DNA from: an uncultured Flammeovirgaceae bacterium
GTDB taxonomy: Bacteria; Bacteroidota; Bacteroidia; Cytophagales; Cyclobacteriaceae
Direction of reading: 5' to 3'
Assembly (NCBI GenBank): GCA_937883755.1
Contig: CAKZYA010000017.1
Span: 1 to 51,811, forward strand
DNA: 51,811 nucleotides
Below the pieces are notes generated by a model. The model saw only the letters and a program-made list of their open reading frames with translations. It was not told the DNA's origin and did not search any database. Of this stretch, positions 35,853 to 44,958 are shown piece after piece (positions within the stretch are counted from its first letter, which is position 1; every line of letters starts with the position of its first letter). Made by a program: the position numbers and the translations under genes.

Positions 35853-37364
35853 CTAATAAAATATTCCCATCAAATCAGGTTCTTCCCCGGTTTCTAACCA
35901 GATTAATGAGGCAGCTAAAAATCCAAACATATCGGCTACATCGTAGCGATCTTCTCCAGTGTGAGATCTAAACATTCCCTGAGCATACAGTTGGCTTACT
36001 GCTTCATCCGCCACCTCTTGGGCTAAAATACGGAAGCGTTCGTCTGAGAAAGTTTCATAACCTCCCAATAAAAAGTGGATCACCCGTCCGTAGAGGTCAG
36101 CATAACCGCCTTTACCATCCCAAGCGGGTAAATCATTTTTTACGGCAGTCATCCAGCGGTAGCAAGCTGATTTATAATGTTCTTTACCCGTAAGTTCGTA
36201 CAATTTCAAGCAGCTTTCAGCAAAAGACATAGGATAATCGTGACGCGGAAACAGAGGCTCCCAAAAAGAGGTATAGTTATCTGGACTATACACGGTTTTG
36301 CTTTCAAAATCAGATAAAAAATCTTCCTCAAAAACTGGTTCACCGTTGGATACGCGCAAAATGCCGTAGTAGTCACACTTTTCATCATCAAACCCGTACT
36401 TTAGCCAGGCACTTACTGCTTCATCCGCCATTCTAATCCACTCTTGCCGGGTAGTCTCATCTACGTAGTTAGCAGCCTCGATCAAACCTCGAGCCCAAAG
36501 ACCGACTTCAGTAGTAGAGTATATTTTATCCCACCGATTTTGGTTAGGGCTATTTTCCAGCAATCCGGTTTCTGCTCCCCGATTAAAGAAACTGTAGTTA
36601 GCCATTCGTTGGGCTTTATTAAGCAAGGAAGCATCCTGAGTCTTTTCATATAGCCAAGCAGCACTGTACACCAAAACTCCCCCAGCCTCCAAAAAAGCGT
36701 GCCCCCGATTGCCCGTAGCATGACGATTAAATTCTCCCGTTGCCGGATTGGTAAGGTGTCCATCAATGGCCGATCGAATAGCGGCTTCGGTAATCTCTGG
36801 ATCAATATCCCATAGGGCTTGCCAAGAAGGAACAATGGGACGCATCTCGTGCAAAGTTCCGGTTTCTGCTTCAAAATCTACTCCCTTCGCAATGCCGTTA
36901 GAACCAAACCGGACGGTAGAATCCCGAAAAGCATCGTAGTAAAAGTGATTTCCCCAGAGAAAACGCCCATTCTTCGCTACGCAATTATTAAAAAACGCTA
37001 GAATATAGGCATCAGCCGATTCAGAAAACATAGTGTTTCCTGCTTTGTCGGCGAGATAATACGCCATAACCACCTGAGGCATATCCCAATACATGCTAGA
37101 ACCTTTAGGAGCTTCCACGGGGCGGTCTTGGTACAATCGCTGGGGACGATCCTCCGGACGGGTATCGTCCTCGGGATACTCTCCGGTAGCAGTATTTAGA
37201 CTAGCCATCCAAAATGGTGTCTCGGTGGGGCCGTAGACATCTTTTCCGCTAGTTAACCGCTTAGTAAAGTGGTCAACCACCAAATCGTAATAAGATTTAT
37301 CCTGAGAATAGCCCAGTAGACTTATGAAGATAAGCAGTAAAGTTAAAGAAGCTGTAAAACGCAT
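35853..37364 (-). CDS. Secreted six-hairpin (alpha/alpha) glycosidase-like protein
   Basis: A 503-residue protein with a Sec signal ending GYSQ (residue 21; the longer start at 37406 adds 14 residues). The rest is helical with repeated aromatic and acidic stretches typical of alpha/alpha-toroid carbohydrate-active enzymes: MYWDMPQVVMAYYLADKAG, MRPIVSWQALW-like IVPSWQALWDIDPEI, TGEFNRHATGNRGHAFLEAGG and STTEVGLWARGLIEAAN. I cannot assign a CAZy family. Likely a periplasmic or surface hydrolase or lyase acting on a uronate-containing glycan, judged from uxaA and the epimerase nearby; this is inference. Confidence 0.62.
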   Translation of the reverse strand: MRFTASLTLLLIFISLLGYSQDKSYYDLVVDHFTKRLTSGKDVYGPTETPFWMASLNTATGEYPEDDTRPEDRPQRLYQDRPVEAPKGSSMYWDMPQVVMAYYLADKAGNTMFSESADAYILAFFNNCVAKNGRFLWGNHFYYDAFRDSTVRFGSNGIAKGVDFEAETGTLHEMRPIVPSWQALWDIDPEITEAAIRSAIDGHLTNPATGEFNRHATGNRGHAFLEAGGVLVYSAAWLYEKTQDASLLNKAQRMANYSFFNRGAETGLLENSPNQNRWDKIYSTTEVGLWARGLIEAANYVDETTRQEWIRMADEAVSAWLKYGFDDEKCDYYGILRVSNGEPVFEEDFLSDFESKTVYSPDNYTSFWEPLFPRHDYPMSFAESCLKLYELTGKEHYKSACYRWMTAVKNDLPAWDGKGGYADLYGRVIHFLLGGYETFSDERFRILAQEVADEAVSQLYAQGMFRSHTGEDRYDVADMFGFLAASLIWLETGEEPDLMGIFY

Positions 37365-37487
37365 AGGTAGATGTATTTTACCTGACTGTTTATTCAAATA
37401 ACACAAATTCTGCGACTTATTAAAAGACTACTCGTTTAGCAACCCGACTTTTACTCTACCTTTTCATCACAACTTTGATTTGGAAGC

Positions 37488-38051
37488 TTACTTTTCGAGA
37501 ACAATAGTACCAACTCTCTTAAATTGCCGGGGAATTTCTGCCCAGGTAAAAGTATTATTTACGAGTATCTCGAGGGTGATCTTAGTATCAGTAATACCTA
37601 AAATATTAAGACCATCGACAGGAAACTCCTCGCCATTACTTCTAATTACACCTGTCCAGGGACTGAACGAAATTTGATAGTCAAGAAAACTATCATCGCT
37701 AAAATAGAGCTTATCGCCCTCTATTTTCCATTTATACTCTCCCCAAAGATGTCGCCTAATAGTACTTACTCCGGTTGCAGATTGTAAGGTATATCCACCT
37801 TCGGGTTGAAAGGTTCCATCTGAATGAAAGGTAACAGTCATATCAATGTCAACTGCCTTATATGGCTCTTCCAGCTCACTGTCGATCCACTCACCATCAA
37901 ATTCGTGAAGATTTGTAGCCGCAAATTCATAGAAGGTAAGGCGATAGGTTCCTTCAACTTCCGCTCTGGATGGCTCCGGATCATCATCGGACGGACAGGC
38001 AGAAAGTGAAACTGCTAAAAGTAAAATGAAAAAGGATTGGATAAGTTTCAT
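37488..38051 (-). CDS. Lipocalin-like lipoprotein
   Basis: A 187-residue lipoprotein (lipobox LSAC, Cys19, followed by an acidic SDDD stretch that in Bacteroidota often signals surface export). The mature part starts with VEGTYRLTFYEF and continues as strands with a GEYKWKIEGDKLYF segment, the pattern of the lipocalin-like/DUF5004 group. Ligand and role are unknown. It ends 81 bp upstream of the alpha/alpha enzyme gene's start region. Confidence 0.75.
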   Translation of the reverse strand: MKLIQSFFILLLAVSLSACPSDDDPEPSRAEVEGTYRLTFYEFAATNLHEFDGEWIDSELEEPYKAVDIDMTVTFHSDGTFQPEGGYTLQSATGVSTIRRHLWGEYKWKIEGDKLYFSDDSFLDYQISFSPWTGVIRSNGEEFPVDGLNILGITDTKITLEILVNNTFTWAEIPRQFKRVGTIVLEK

Positions 38052-38182
38052 GAGTATTTTTTTTCTTTAATACCCATTAGCATCAGCAGGTAAACATCAG
38101 TTTCATACTTTATTCGTTTCAGTAACCACCGTTTTTAAAGTATAAATTGGTATGTTTACTTCCTTAAAACCACACTATAGTC

Positions 38183-38926
38183 GTGATTAAACATCTTTTT
38201 GGCCTGATCGGCTACCCATTAAGCCACTCATTCTCCAAGCGTTACTTTTCCGAAAAATTTCAGCGAGAGAGTATTATTAACTCAGCCTATGAGCTGTTTG
38301 AAATAAAGACCATTCACGAACTATCTGAGGTGCTTAAGCAACCGAATCTCCGCGGACTGAACGTTACTATTCCCTACAAACAGCAGGTAATGCAGTACGT
38401 AGACACGCTCGATCCAGTAGCCGAACGCATCGGCGCCGTGAACACGGTTAGAGTGGAAAATAACAAAAAGGTAGGTTTTAATTCAGACTACTATGGCTTT
38501 CGAGACTCGTTACTACCGTGGTTGGATGGAGCGTCGGCCTCACAGGCATTGGTACTAGGCACGGGCGGGGCTTCTAAAGCAGTAGTTTGTGTGCTACAAG
38601 ATTTGAGCATTGATTACAGTTACGTTTCCCGTCGAACTAGCGAAAGAGCTATTTCTTACGCTGACTTAAAACAGAAAAATCTACAAGATTTCCTACTCAT
38701 TATCAACACTACCCCACTCGGCATGAGTCCAAATACTGAAACTTATCCCGACCTAGACTATCAGCAATTAACCTCAAAACACTTCTGCTACGATCTGGTG
38801 TATAACCCTGAAGAAACAGCCTTTATGAAGCTGGCGAGAGAGCAAGGTACTCAGGTAAAAAATGGACTAGAAATGCTGCACTTACAAGCCGAAAAGAGCT
38901 GGGAGTTTTGGAACAGAGATGAATAA
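38183..38926 (+). CDS. aroE: Shikimate dehydrogenase
   Basis: Reduces 3-dehydroshikimate to shikimate with NADPH. The 247-residue protein has the substrate site (GYPLSHSFSKRYF near residue 10), NVTIPYKQQVM near 74-84 with catalytic Lys80, an NTV segment, and the Rossmann loop LGTGGASKA near 127-135. Translation probably starts at GTG 38183; no in-frame ATG lies before the conserved LFGLIGYPLSHS. It is slightly short compared with E. coli AroE (about 270), as is common in this phylum. Upstream to the lipoprotein gene are 131 non-coding bases. Confidence 0.95.
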   Translation: MIKHLFGLIGYPLSHSFSKRYFSEKFQRESIINSAYELFEIKTIHELSEVLKQPNLRGLNVTIPYKQQVMQYVDTLDPVAERIGAVNTVRVENNKKVGFNSDYYGFRDSLLPWLDGASASQALVLGTGGASKAVVCVLQDLSIDYSYVSRRTSERAISYADLKQKNLQDFLLIINTTPLGMSPNTETYPDLDYQQLTSKHFCYDLVYNPEETAFMKLAREQGTQVKNGLEMLHLQAEKSWEFWNRDE

Positions 38927-39061
38927 AAGCACTGAGGTAAATCAAAAGCTACTTTATATTCTTAAAATAAGTAATAAAGAAACTTAACATTCAGTGGTAA
39001 TTGTTCATTGTACACCCTAGAACAAGTCTAGGATAAGCTCCACACTGTACATTGAAGATTT

Positions 39062-41086
39062 ATGGATTTCATCCTCACCTCAGACTATCAACCAACCGGC
39101 GACCAACCCGATGCTATTGAGCAATTAGTAAAGGGAATAGAAGCTGGCGATCGAGCCCAAACCCTATTGGGCGTAACAGGTTCGGGAAAGACATTTACCG
39201 TAGCCAACCTAGTAGCAGAACTCAACCGGCCTACCCTAGTCATCAGCCATAACAAGACCTTAGCCGCTCAACTCTACGGTGAATTCAAGCAGTTTTTTCC
39301 GGAAAATGCGGTGGAATACTTCATTTCCTACTACGACTACTACCAACCCGAAGCGTACATCCCCACTAATAATTTATACATAGAAAAAGACTTACAAATT
39401 AACGATGAAATTGAAAAGCTGCGGCTGAGTGCCACCTCGGCTCTGCTTTCGGGGCGGCGCGATGTACTGATTGTTGCTTCAGTTTCCTGTATCTACGGTT
39501 TGGGTAACCCCGATGAGTTTGGCAAAAACGTAATTAAACTGCAAGAGGGTGATGTGCTTTCCCGACAGAGATTACTATATTCATTAGTAGATATTTTGTA
39601 CAGTCGTACTGAAGGTGAATTCCGGCGAGGCAACTTCCGGGTGAAGGGAGATACCGTTGATATTTTTATCGCTTACGCTGATTTTGCCTACCGTATCTAC
39701 TTCTGGGGCGATGAAATTGAGGCTATCCACCGAATTGATCCGCACACAGGAAAGAAGCAAGCCGATGAACGACTCATTACAATTTATCCGGCTAACCTGT
39801 TTGTAACGGGTAAAGACACTCAGCAGCAAGCGATCCACGAAATACAAGATGACCTGGTAGCTCAGATTGGTAGTTTTGAGAAAGAACAACGTTATCTAGA
39901 AGCTAAACGTATTCAAGAGCGTACTGAGTTTGACCTAGAGATGATTCGGGAGCTGGGTTACTGCTCCGGTATCGAAAATTACTCTCGCTATTTCGACCGC
40001 CGAGAGCCAGGACAACGCCCGTTCTGCTTACTAGACTATTTTCCGGAAGATTACTTGATGGTCATTGATGAAAGCCACGTAACCGTACCTCAGGTTCGGG
40101 CCATGTGGGGTGGTGACCGTTCCCGTAAAGTGAATCTGGTAGATTATGGTTTCCGCTTGCCTTCGGCTTTAGATAACCGCCCGCTCACATTTAATGAGTT
40201 TGAATCCATGATCAATCAAATCGTTTATGTGAGTGCTACTCCCAGTGACTATGAACTACGCGAATCGGAGGGTGTGGTAGTAGAACAAGTAATTCGCCCC
40301 ACGGGACTACTCGATCCGGTGATTGAAGTACGACCGAGCGTGAATCAGATTGATGATCTCTTAGGAGAGATTGATGACCGGGTGAAGAAAAACGAGCGGG
40401 TACTGGTTACGACGTTGACCAAACGAATGGCTGAAGAATTACAGAAATTTCTGGAGCGAGCCGGAGTGCAAAGTCAGTATATTCACTCGGATGTAAAGCC
40501 ACTTGACCGGGTTGAGATTCTGCGTGGTTTACGCCTGGGCGAGTTCGATGTGTTGGTAGGAGTCAATCTACTGCGAGAAGGGTTAGATTTACCGGAGGTG
40601 TCGCTGGTGGCTATTCTGGATGCCGATAAAGAAGGTTTTCTGCGCAACGAACGCTCACTGGTACAAACCATTGGTCGTGCCGCCCGAAACGAAAACGGTA
40701 TGTGTATTATGTACGCCGATAAAATTACTGGATCGATGCAGGTCTCGATCGATGAAACTAACCGCCGCCGAAACAAGCAGATGGAGTATAACCAACGGCA
40801 CGGCATCACGCCCAAAACTGTGTTCAAATCCAAAGAATCTATTATCGGGCAAACCAAAGTAGCCGATTCACGAAAGGCTCCGGCTAAAGCCTATACCGAA
40901 CCCAGTGAGACCAGTATTGCGGCTGACCCGGTAGTTGCCTACATGAGCAAGCCCGACTTAGAGAAACTAATGAACCAAACCCGGAAAAGCATGGAAAAAG
41001 CGGCTAAAGAACTGAATTTTATGGAAGCGGCTCGCCTGCGCGACGAATTGAATGATCTAAAGAAGCTGTACGAAAATCAGGAATAA
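39062..41086 (+). CDS. uvrB: Excinuclease ABC subunit B
   Basis: The damage-verifying helicase of nucleotide excision repair. The 674-residue protein has Walker A (GVTGSGKT, about residues 38-45), the beta-hairpin region (SYYDYYQPEAYIP), Walker B-type DESH, helicase motifs V/VI (VGVNLLREGLDLPEV, QTIGRAARN) and a C-terminal UVR domain (about 630-670) that contacts UvrA/UvrC. All motifs are intact. uvrA and uvrC are not in the window. No SOS box can be called in the 135-bp upstream region. Confidence 0.98.
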   Translation: MDFILTSDYQPTGDQPDAIEQLVKGIEAGDRAQTLLGVTGSGKTFTVANLVAELNRPTLVISHNKTLAAQLYGEFKQFFPENAVEYFISYYDYYQPEAYIPTNNLYIEKDLQINDEIEKLRLSATSALLSGRRDVLIVASVSCIYGLGNPDEFGKNVIKLQEGDVLSRQRLLYSLVDILYSRTEGEFRRGNFRVKGDTVDIFIAYADFAYRIYFWGDEIEAIHRIDPHTGKKQADERLITIYPANLFVTGKDTQQQAIHEIQDDLVAQIGSFEKEQRYLEAKRIQERTEFDLEMIRELGYCSGIENYSRYFDRREPGQRPFCLLDYFPEDYLMVIDESHVTVPQVRAMWGGDRSRKVNLVDYGFRLPSALDNRPLTFNEFESMINQIVYVSATPSDYELRESEGVVVEQVIRPTGLLDPVIEVRPSVNQIDDLLGEIDDRVKKNERVLVTTLTKRMAEELQKFLERAGVQSQYIHSDVKPLDRVEILRGLRLGEFDVLVGVNLLREGLDLPEVSLVAILDADKEGFLRNERSLVQTIGRAARNENGMCIMYADKITGSMQVSIDETNRRRNKQMEYNQRHGITPKTVFKSKESIIGQTKVADSRKAPAKAYTEPSETSIAADPVVAYMSKPDLEKLMNQTRKSMEKAAKELNFMEAARLRDELNDLKKLYENQE

Positions 41087-41130
41087 TGCCTAATTTCGCC
41101 CCTTACTAAATTGCCTAGCCTGACTATCGT

Positions 41131-41559
41131 ATGAAACACATTTTTTACCTGACACTCTTCTTATTTCTTTTTTACAGTTCAGTATCCCAAGCTCAGTTTC
41201 TATTCAATTTTGGTATTGATGCCTACAAAACTGATAATCGCGACCCGTTTAAGTTTGTGAATAAAGCTCAATTCAGTGCTGAAGCGAACTATTTCTTAAT
41301 TCGGCAGCTTGCCCTCACGGCTGGCGTAGAATACTGGACAGCACCCAATCGCCTAAGTTTTATTCCTGGTATGCGCCTTTACCCAGTTGATCCGGTATTT
41401 ATCCGCTTGCGCCCTCTGATTAGTGGCGAAGTAGATTATGCCGCTGGGCTAGGCTATGGCCGAGCTATCAATAATGATTGGCGCATTGAAGTAATTGGTG
41501 ACTATTATTTTGAACGAGGCAATGCTGCTCTACGGGTTGGCGTGGGGTATCGGTTATAA
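41131..41559 (+). CDS. Small outer-membrane beta-barrel-like protein
   Basis: A 142-residue protein with a Sec signal ending VSQAQF (residue 22). The mature part alternates aromatic and polar residues in strands (FNFGIDAYK, AEANYFLIRQLALTAGVEYW, LRVGVGYRL) and ends in a hydrophobic residue, as outer-membrane barrels do. At about 120 mature residues it would form an 8-strand barrel. Function unknown. It lies 44 bp after uvrB and is convergent with the next gene across a terminator. Confidence 0.68.
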   Translation: MKHIFYLTLFLFLFYSSVSQAQFLFNFGIDAYKTDNRDPFKFVNKAQFSAEANYFLIRQLALTAGVEYWTAPNRLSFIPGMRLYPVDPVFIRLRPLISGEVDYAAGLGYGRAINNDWRIEVIGDYYFERGNAALRVGVGYRL

Positions 41560-41562
41560 AAA

Positions 41563-41592
41563 AAGCCTTACCCCCCGAAGAAAATAAGGCTT
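41563..41592 (-). terminator. Rho-independent terminator
   Basis: An 8-bp stem (41563-41570 with 41585-41592, arm aagcctta) with 14-base loop. On the minus strand it is followed by a T run, so it ends the lipoprotein gene below; the plus-strand gene stops just before it. Confidence 0.75.
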
Positions 41593-41611
41593 AGTGCTAA
41601 GTAGGATACGA

Positions 41612-42148
41612 TTACTTTTTCAAGTTCATTACGATCTCTACCAAAGTAGAGGCGTCTACTCCCTCTAACTCCATATCCTCAAATTCTAAACTTGTAGACA
41701 ATGAGGCGTTGTTACCGGTTAACGAGCGTACGGTATACTTCTGAGAATCGTTGTCAAAAGTGATAGTTAGCTCTTTATCATTCGCGCTCCAAGTACCGTT
41801 TTGGGTACCATCTTCGTCAGTAACGATAGCAGTCTTGTCCTCTTTGAATTCTATCGTAGTATTCTCAAACTCCTCGCTAAGGTCAAAATCTTCAAAGCTT
41901 TCTTCTAATAGGGCTGCCATCTGATCATCGTAATTATCACCTAATTGAGTTTTTAGATCATTGATAGATTCTTCAATGAACGTTTCCAGTGACTTTCCAT
42001 CAATCGTCATATCCGCAGACTCTACTGTCCACTGACCAATGATACCTACTTCAGTAGAAATTTGTTCGTCATCGTTGCTACAAGAAAAAAGAGCAACTGC
42101 CAAACAAGTGACAAGGGCAGTTGAAAACAATTTCTGTAAATTCTTCAT
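41612..42148 (-). CDS. Lipocalin-like lipoprotein, acidic
   Basis: A 178-residue lipoprotein (lipobox LFSC, Cys23, followed by SNDDEQ). The mature part begins IIGQWTVESADM, has a very acidic middle (FEDFDLSEEFENTTIEFKEDKT, split by short turns) and later NGTWSANDKELTITFDN, the strand pattern of lipocalin-like domains. Ligand unknown. It has its own terminator and about 240 bp of upstream AT-rich DNA, so it is probably monocistronic. Confidence 0.78.
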   Translation of the reverse strand: MKNLQKLFSTALVTCLAVALFSCSNDDEQISTEVGIIGQWTVESADMTIDGKSLETFIEESINDLKTQLGDNYDDQMAALLEESFEDFDLSEEFENTTIEFKEDKTAIVTDEDGTQNGTWSANDKELTITFDNDSQKYTVRSLTGNNASLSTSLEFEDMELEGVDASTLVEIVMNLKK

Positions 42149-42307
42149 TGTAAATAATTCTTTAGATTTGTCAATATTATCAACAAATATAAATTTAATT
42201 ATTTATTAAAATAGTTATATTTTTTTACAAACAATACATATCTGATAAAGCTCATCTAATTACAGCAGACTTAGATTAGATGGGAGTAGAATTATGCACT
42301 CTAGCAT

Positions 42308-42335
42308 AAAAAGAGAGCAATAGTTAAATACTCTC
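42308..42335 (-). terminator. Weak terminator after M42 gene
   Basis: On the minus strand a 5-bp stem (42313-42317 with 42331-42335, arm gagag) is followed by five T. It lies 55 bp past the M42 stop. Short stem, so modest confidence. Confidence 0.45.
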
Positions 42336-42390
42336 CTAGATTATTGGCATATGGGAAAACTGAAATGTCCTTTGTTATCACACTCCTCCT

Positions 42391-43440
42391 CTACCGATGC
42401 GCCCAGTCGTACTGATCAAGTGTTTCTAGGGAGACTTTTAGCAGTTGGATACAGCCATCAATATCTTCTTTGTTAGCCATTTCAATAACTTGATGTAAAT
42501 GACGGGTGGGAATGGAAATCGCTCCGGCAATGGCACCTTGCTTGCCCATACGCTGTACTCCAGCGGTATCGGTTCCGCCAGCCGTGAGCACTTCGGGTTG
42601 CCACTTAATATTATTCTTTTCGGCAGTTTGCTTCATAAATTCTACCATGCGGTAATCACAAATGGTAGAACCGTCCATCACTTTAATGGCGGCACCTTCG
42701 CCTAGCGAAGTGATTTTCTGGTGCGCTTGCGCTCCAGGTAGATCAAAAGCTATTGTAGTATCTAGTCCAATACCAAAATCCGGGTTAATAGCATGAGCAG
42801 CTACATTCGCACCCCGCAAACCAACCTCTTCTTGCACAGTAAATACTCCGTACACATCGTAGGGCACATCACTGAGCTGTCGCAAAGCCTCAATCAGAAT
42901 GAATACCGATACCCGGTTATCAATCGATTTACAGTTTACGCAATCGCCCATTTCAATTAATTCTCGTTCGCGGGTAATGGGATTACCGACGCTGACCAGT
43001 TCTTTTACCTCATCAGCTTTCATACCGAGATCAATAAAGTAGTCGGTAGTCTTAGGGTTCTTATTGCGCTCTTCAGGAGTCATCACGTGAATGGGTTTGC
43101 TACCCATTACTCCTACCAAGTCTTTTTTTCCGTGGACGATTACTCGCTGAGCAGTCAAAGTTTTAGGATCAAAACCACCTAGCGTATGAAAACGAATGAA
43201 GCCGTTATCATCTACGTGAGTAACAATAAAGCCAATCTCATCCATATGAGCGGCTACCATTACTTTCTTACCATCCGGGTTATCTTTACTTTTCTTCACT
43301 GTAACCACGCTACCCATATTGTCAACCTCCCAGTGATCTACCAGCGGTTCTATTTCTTTAATGACCAGTTGGCGTACTCGCTCTTCAAAGCCAGGAGCAC
43401 CGGCTACTTCGCAAATTTTCTTCAGTAACTCTATGTTCAT
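42391..43440 (-). CDS. M42 family aminopeptidase
   Basis: A 349-residue cytosolic metallo-aminopeptidase of the glutamyl aminopeptidase/PepA-FrvX group, which forms large tetrahedral complexes and trims peptides. Metal-site segments: VAAHMDEIGF (His/Asp near 68-72), DNRVS in SIDNRVSVF, the Glu pair VQEEVGLRGA (general base and metal Glu), GLDTT, and GGTDTAGVQ. All are intact. Glucanase-type M42 relatives exist, but peptidase is the known activity. It is divergent from the aminotransferase gene with about 105 bp between starts. Confidence 0.93.
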   Translation of the reverse strand: MNIELLKKICEVAGAPGFEERVRQLVIKEIEPLVDHWEVDNMGSVVTVKKSKDNPDGKKVMVAAHMDEIGFIVTHVDDNGFIRFHTLGGFDPKTLTAQRVIVHGKKDLVGVMGSKPIHVMTPEERNKNPKTTDYFIDLGMKADEVKELVSVGNPITRERELIEMGDCVNCKSIDNRVSVFILIEALRQLSDVPYDVYGVFTVQEEVGLRGANVAAHAINPDFGIGLDTTIAFDLPGAQAHQKITSLGEGAAIKVMDGSTICDYRMVEFMKQTAEKNNIKWQPEVLTAGGTDTAGVQRMGKQGAIAGAISIPTRHLHQVIEMANKEDIDGCIQLLKVSLETLDQYDWAHR

Positions 43441-43546
43441 AATTATTTTACCATGTGATTTTAATTTGAAATCGCAATCTGCACTTATTTGATATTATTG
43501 CGAGGCTAAAATTACGTAATTTCGCCCGACTATAAAACGAGTAAGC

Positions 43547-44860
43547 ATGCGACAACGGTTACTAAGCGAAGGAGCCAGCGAACTGAGCTACGAAATAAGA
43601 GGAATTGTACGAAAAGCTCACCAGATACGAGCGCTAGGGCATACTATATTTTGGGAAAATATCGGCGACCCAGTGCAAAAGCATTATCAAATGCCTGACT
43701 GGATTAAAGAAATTGTAGTATCGCTGGTGCAAGAAAACAGCACTTTTGGCTACTGCGATTCTAAGGGAGTATTAGAAACTCGGCAATTTCTAGCTGAACT
43801 GAATAACCAACGAAACGGAGCACAGATCACGGCCGACGACGTGCTATTTTTTAATGGCCTAGGTGATGCTATTTCTAAGTTGTACCAGTACTTAGTACCC
43901 ACTTCCCGCGTCATCGGCCCGTCGCCCTCCTACTCTACCCATTCTTCAGCGGAAGCGTCGCACGCCAATCATCACCCAATTACCTACAATCTTGACCCTA
44001 ACAATAACTGGTATCCTGAACTGGGCGACTTGCATATGAAGGTCAAGTATAACCCTAATATTGTAGGCATTTTATTAATTAATCCGGATAATCCAACCGG
44101 GGTAGTATATCCTAGAGACATTCTTGAGGCGATTGTAGAAATAGCCCGCGCCTACGATCTATTTCTGGTAGCTGATGAGATTTATCTAAATATCACTTAT
44201 AACGGCGCGAAGGCCTTCTCTTTGGCGGAAGTAATTGAGGAAGTGCCGGGTATTTCTATGAAAGGAATTTCTAAGGAACTGCCCTGGCCGGGTGCTCGCT
44301 GCGGCTGGATGGAATTCTACAACCGGCATCAGTCAAAGGATTTTGACCGATACTGCTCCACGCTGGAAAACGCCAAAATGATTGAGGTTTGCTCTACCAA
44401 ATTGCCTCAGTTGGCTATTCCGAAGATTATGAGTAACGCCCGCTACCCTGAATACCGGCAAGGATTTAACGAGGCGATTGGACGGCGGAGCCAGATTATC
44501 AGCGAGTTACTGGCGGATATTCCTTCTATCACTTTTAACCCTACCTACGGGGCGTTTTACAATACCATAATTTTTCAGGATGGGGTGCTACAACCTGATC
44601 AGCAATTGGCGATTGAAGATGAACAGGCGACCCGGCTATTGGACCAGTGGCTGGAGCAGGAGCCGGATATGGCGTTAGACAAACGTTTCGTCTACTATCT
44701 ACTCGCCGCCAAAGGTGTTTGCGTAGTACCCATTTCTTCTTTCTGCTCCGACCTTCAGGGCTTCCGGGTCACACTACTGGAAAACGACGAAGAAATTCTG
44801 CGGGAAACTTTTACCCGCATCCGGGAGGCGGTGATAGAGTTTACTCAGGTGGATGAATAA
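43547..44860 (+). CDS. Class I/II PLP aminotransferase
   Basis: A 437-residue fold-type I aminotransferase. Motifs: ENIGDPVQ near the N-terminus, FFNGLGDAISKLY (phosphate-binding region), NPDNPTGVVYP (about residues 180-190), the PLP-contacting VADEIYLNITY, and the Schiff-base Lys in KGISKELPWPGARCGW. The double Cys-Trp ending of that motif and overall order resemble alanine/aspartate-type enzymes (AlaA-like), but substrate is not readable. No operon partner is evident; it precedes a secreted protein gene by about 100 bp. Confidence 0.88.
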   Translation: MRQRLLSEGASELSYEIRGIVRKAHQIRALGHTIFWENIGDPVQKHYQMPDWIKEIVVSLVQENSTFGYCDSKGVLETRQFLAELNNQRNGAQITADDVLFFNGLGDAISKLYQYLVPTSRVIGPSPSYSTHSSAEASHANHHPITYNLDPNNNWYPELGDLHMKVKYNPNIVGILLINPDNPTGVVYPRDILEAIVEIARAYDLFLVADEIYLNITYNGAKAFSLAEVIEEVPGISMKGISKELPWPGARCGWMEFYNRHQSKDFDRYCSTLENAKMIEVCSTKLPQLAIPKIMSNARYPEYRQGFNEAIGRRSQIISELLADIPSITFNPTYGAFYNTIIFQDGVLQPDQQLAIEDEQATRLLDQWLEQEPDMALDKRFVYYLLAAKGVCVVPISSFCSDLQGFRVTLLENDEEILRETFTRIREAVIEFTQVDE

Positions 44861-44958
44861 AAATTATTAGTATATACTTGCCGATACCTGAATAGTATTG
44901 ATCTAGTTTTGATTCCACACTAGTGATATCTACTTTTCGGTAAGTAACTTATACTGCA

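Noticed and set aside
42149-42390. Gene or RNA in the gap between lipoprotein and M42 gene
   Set aside because: Only a weak terminator-like hairpin is present; the rest is AT-rich with no open frame or second structure.
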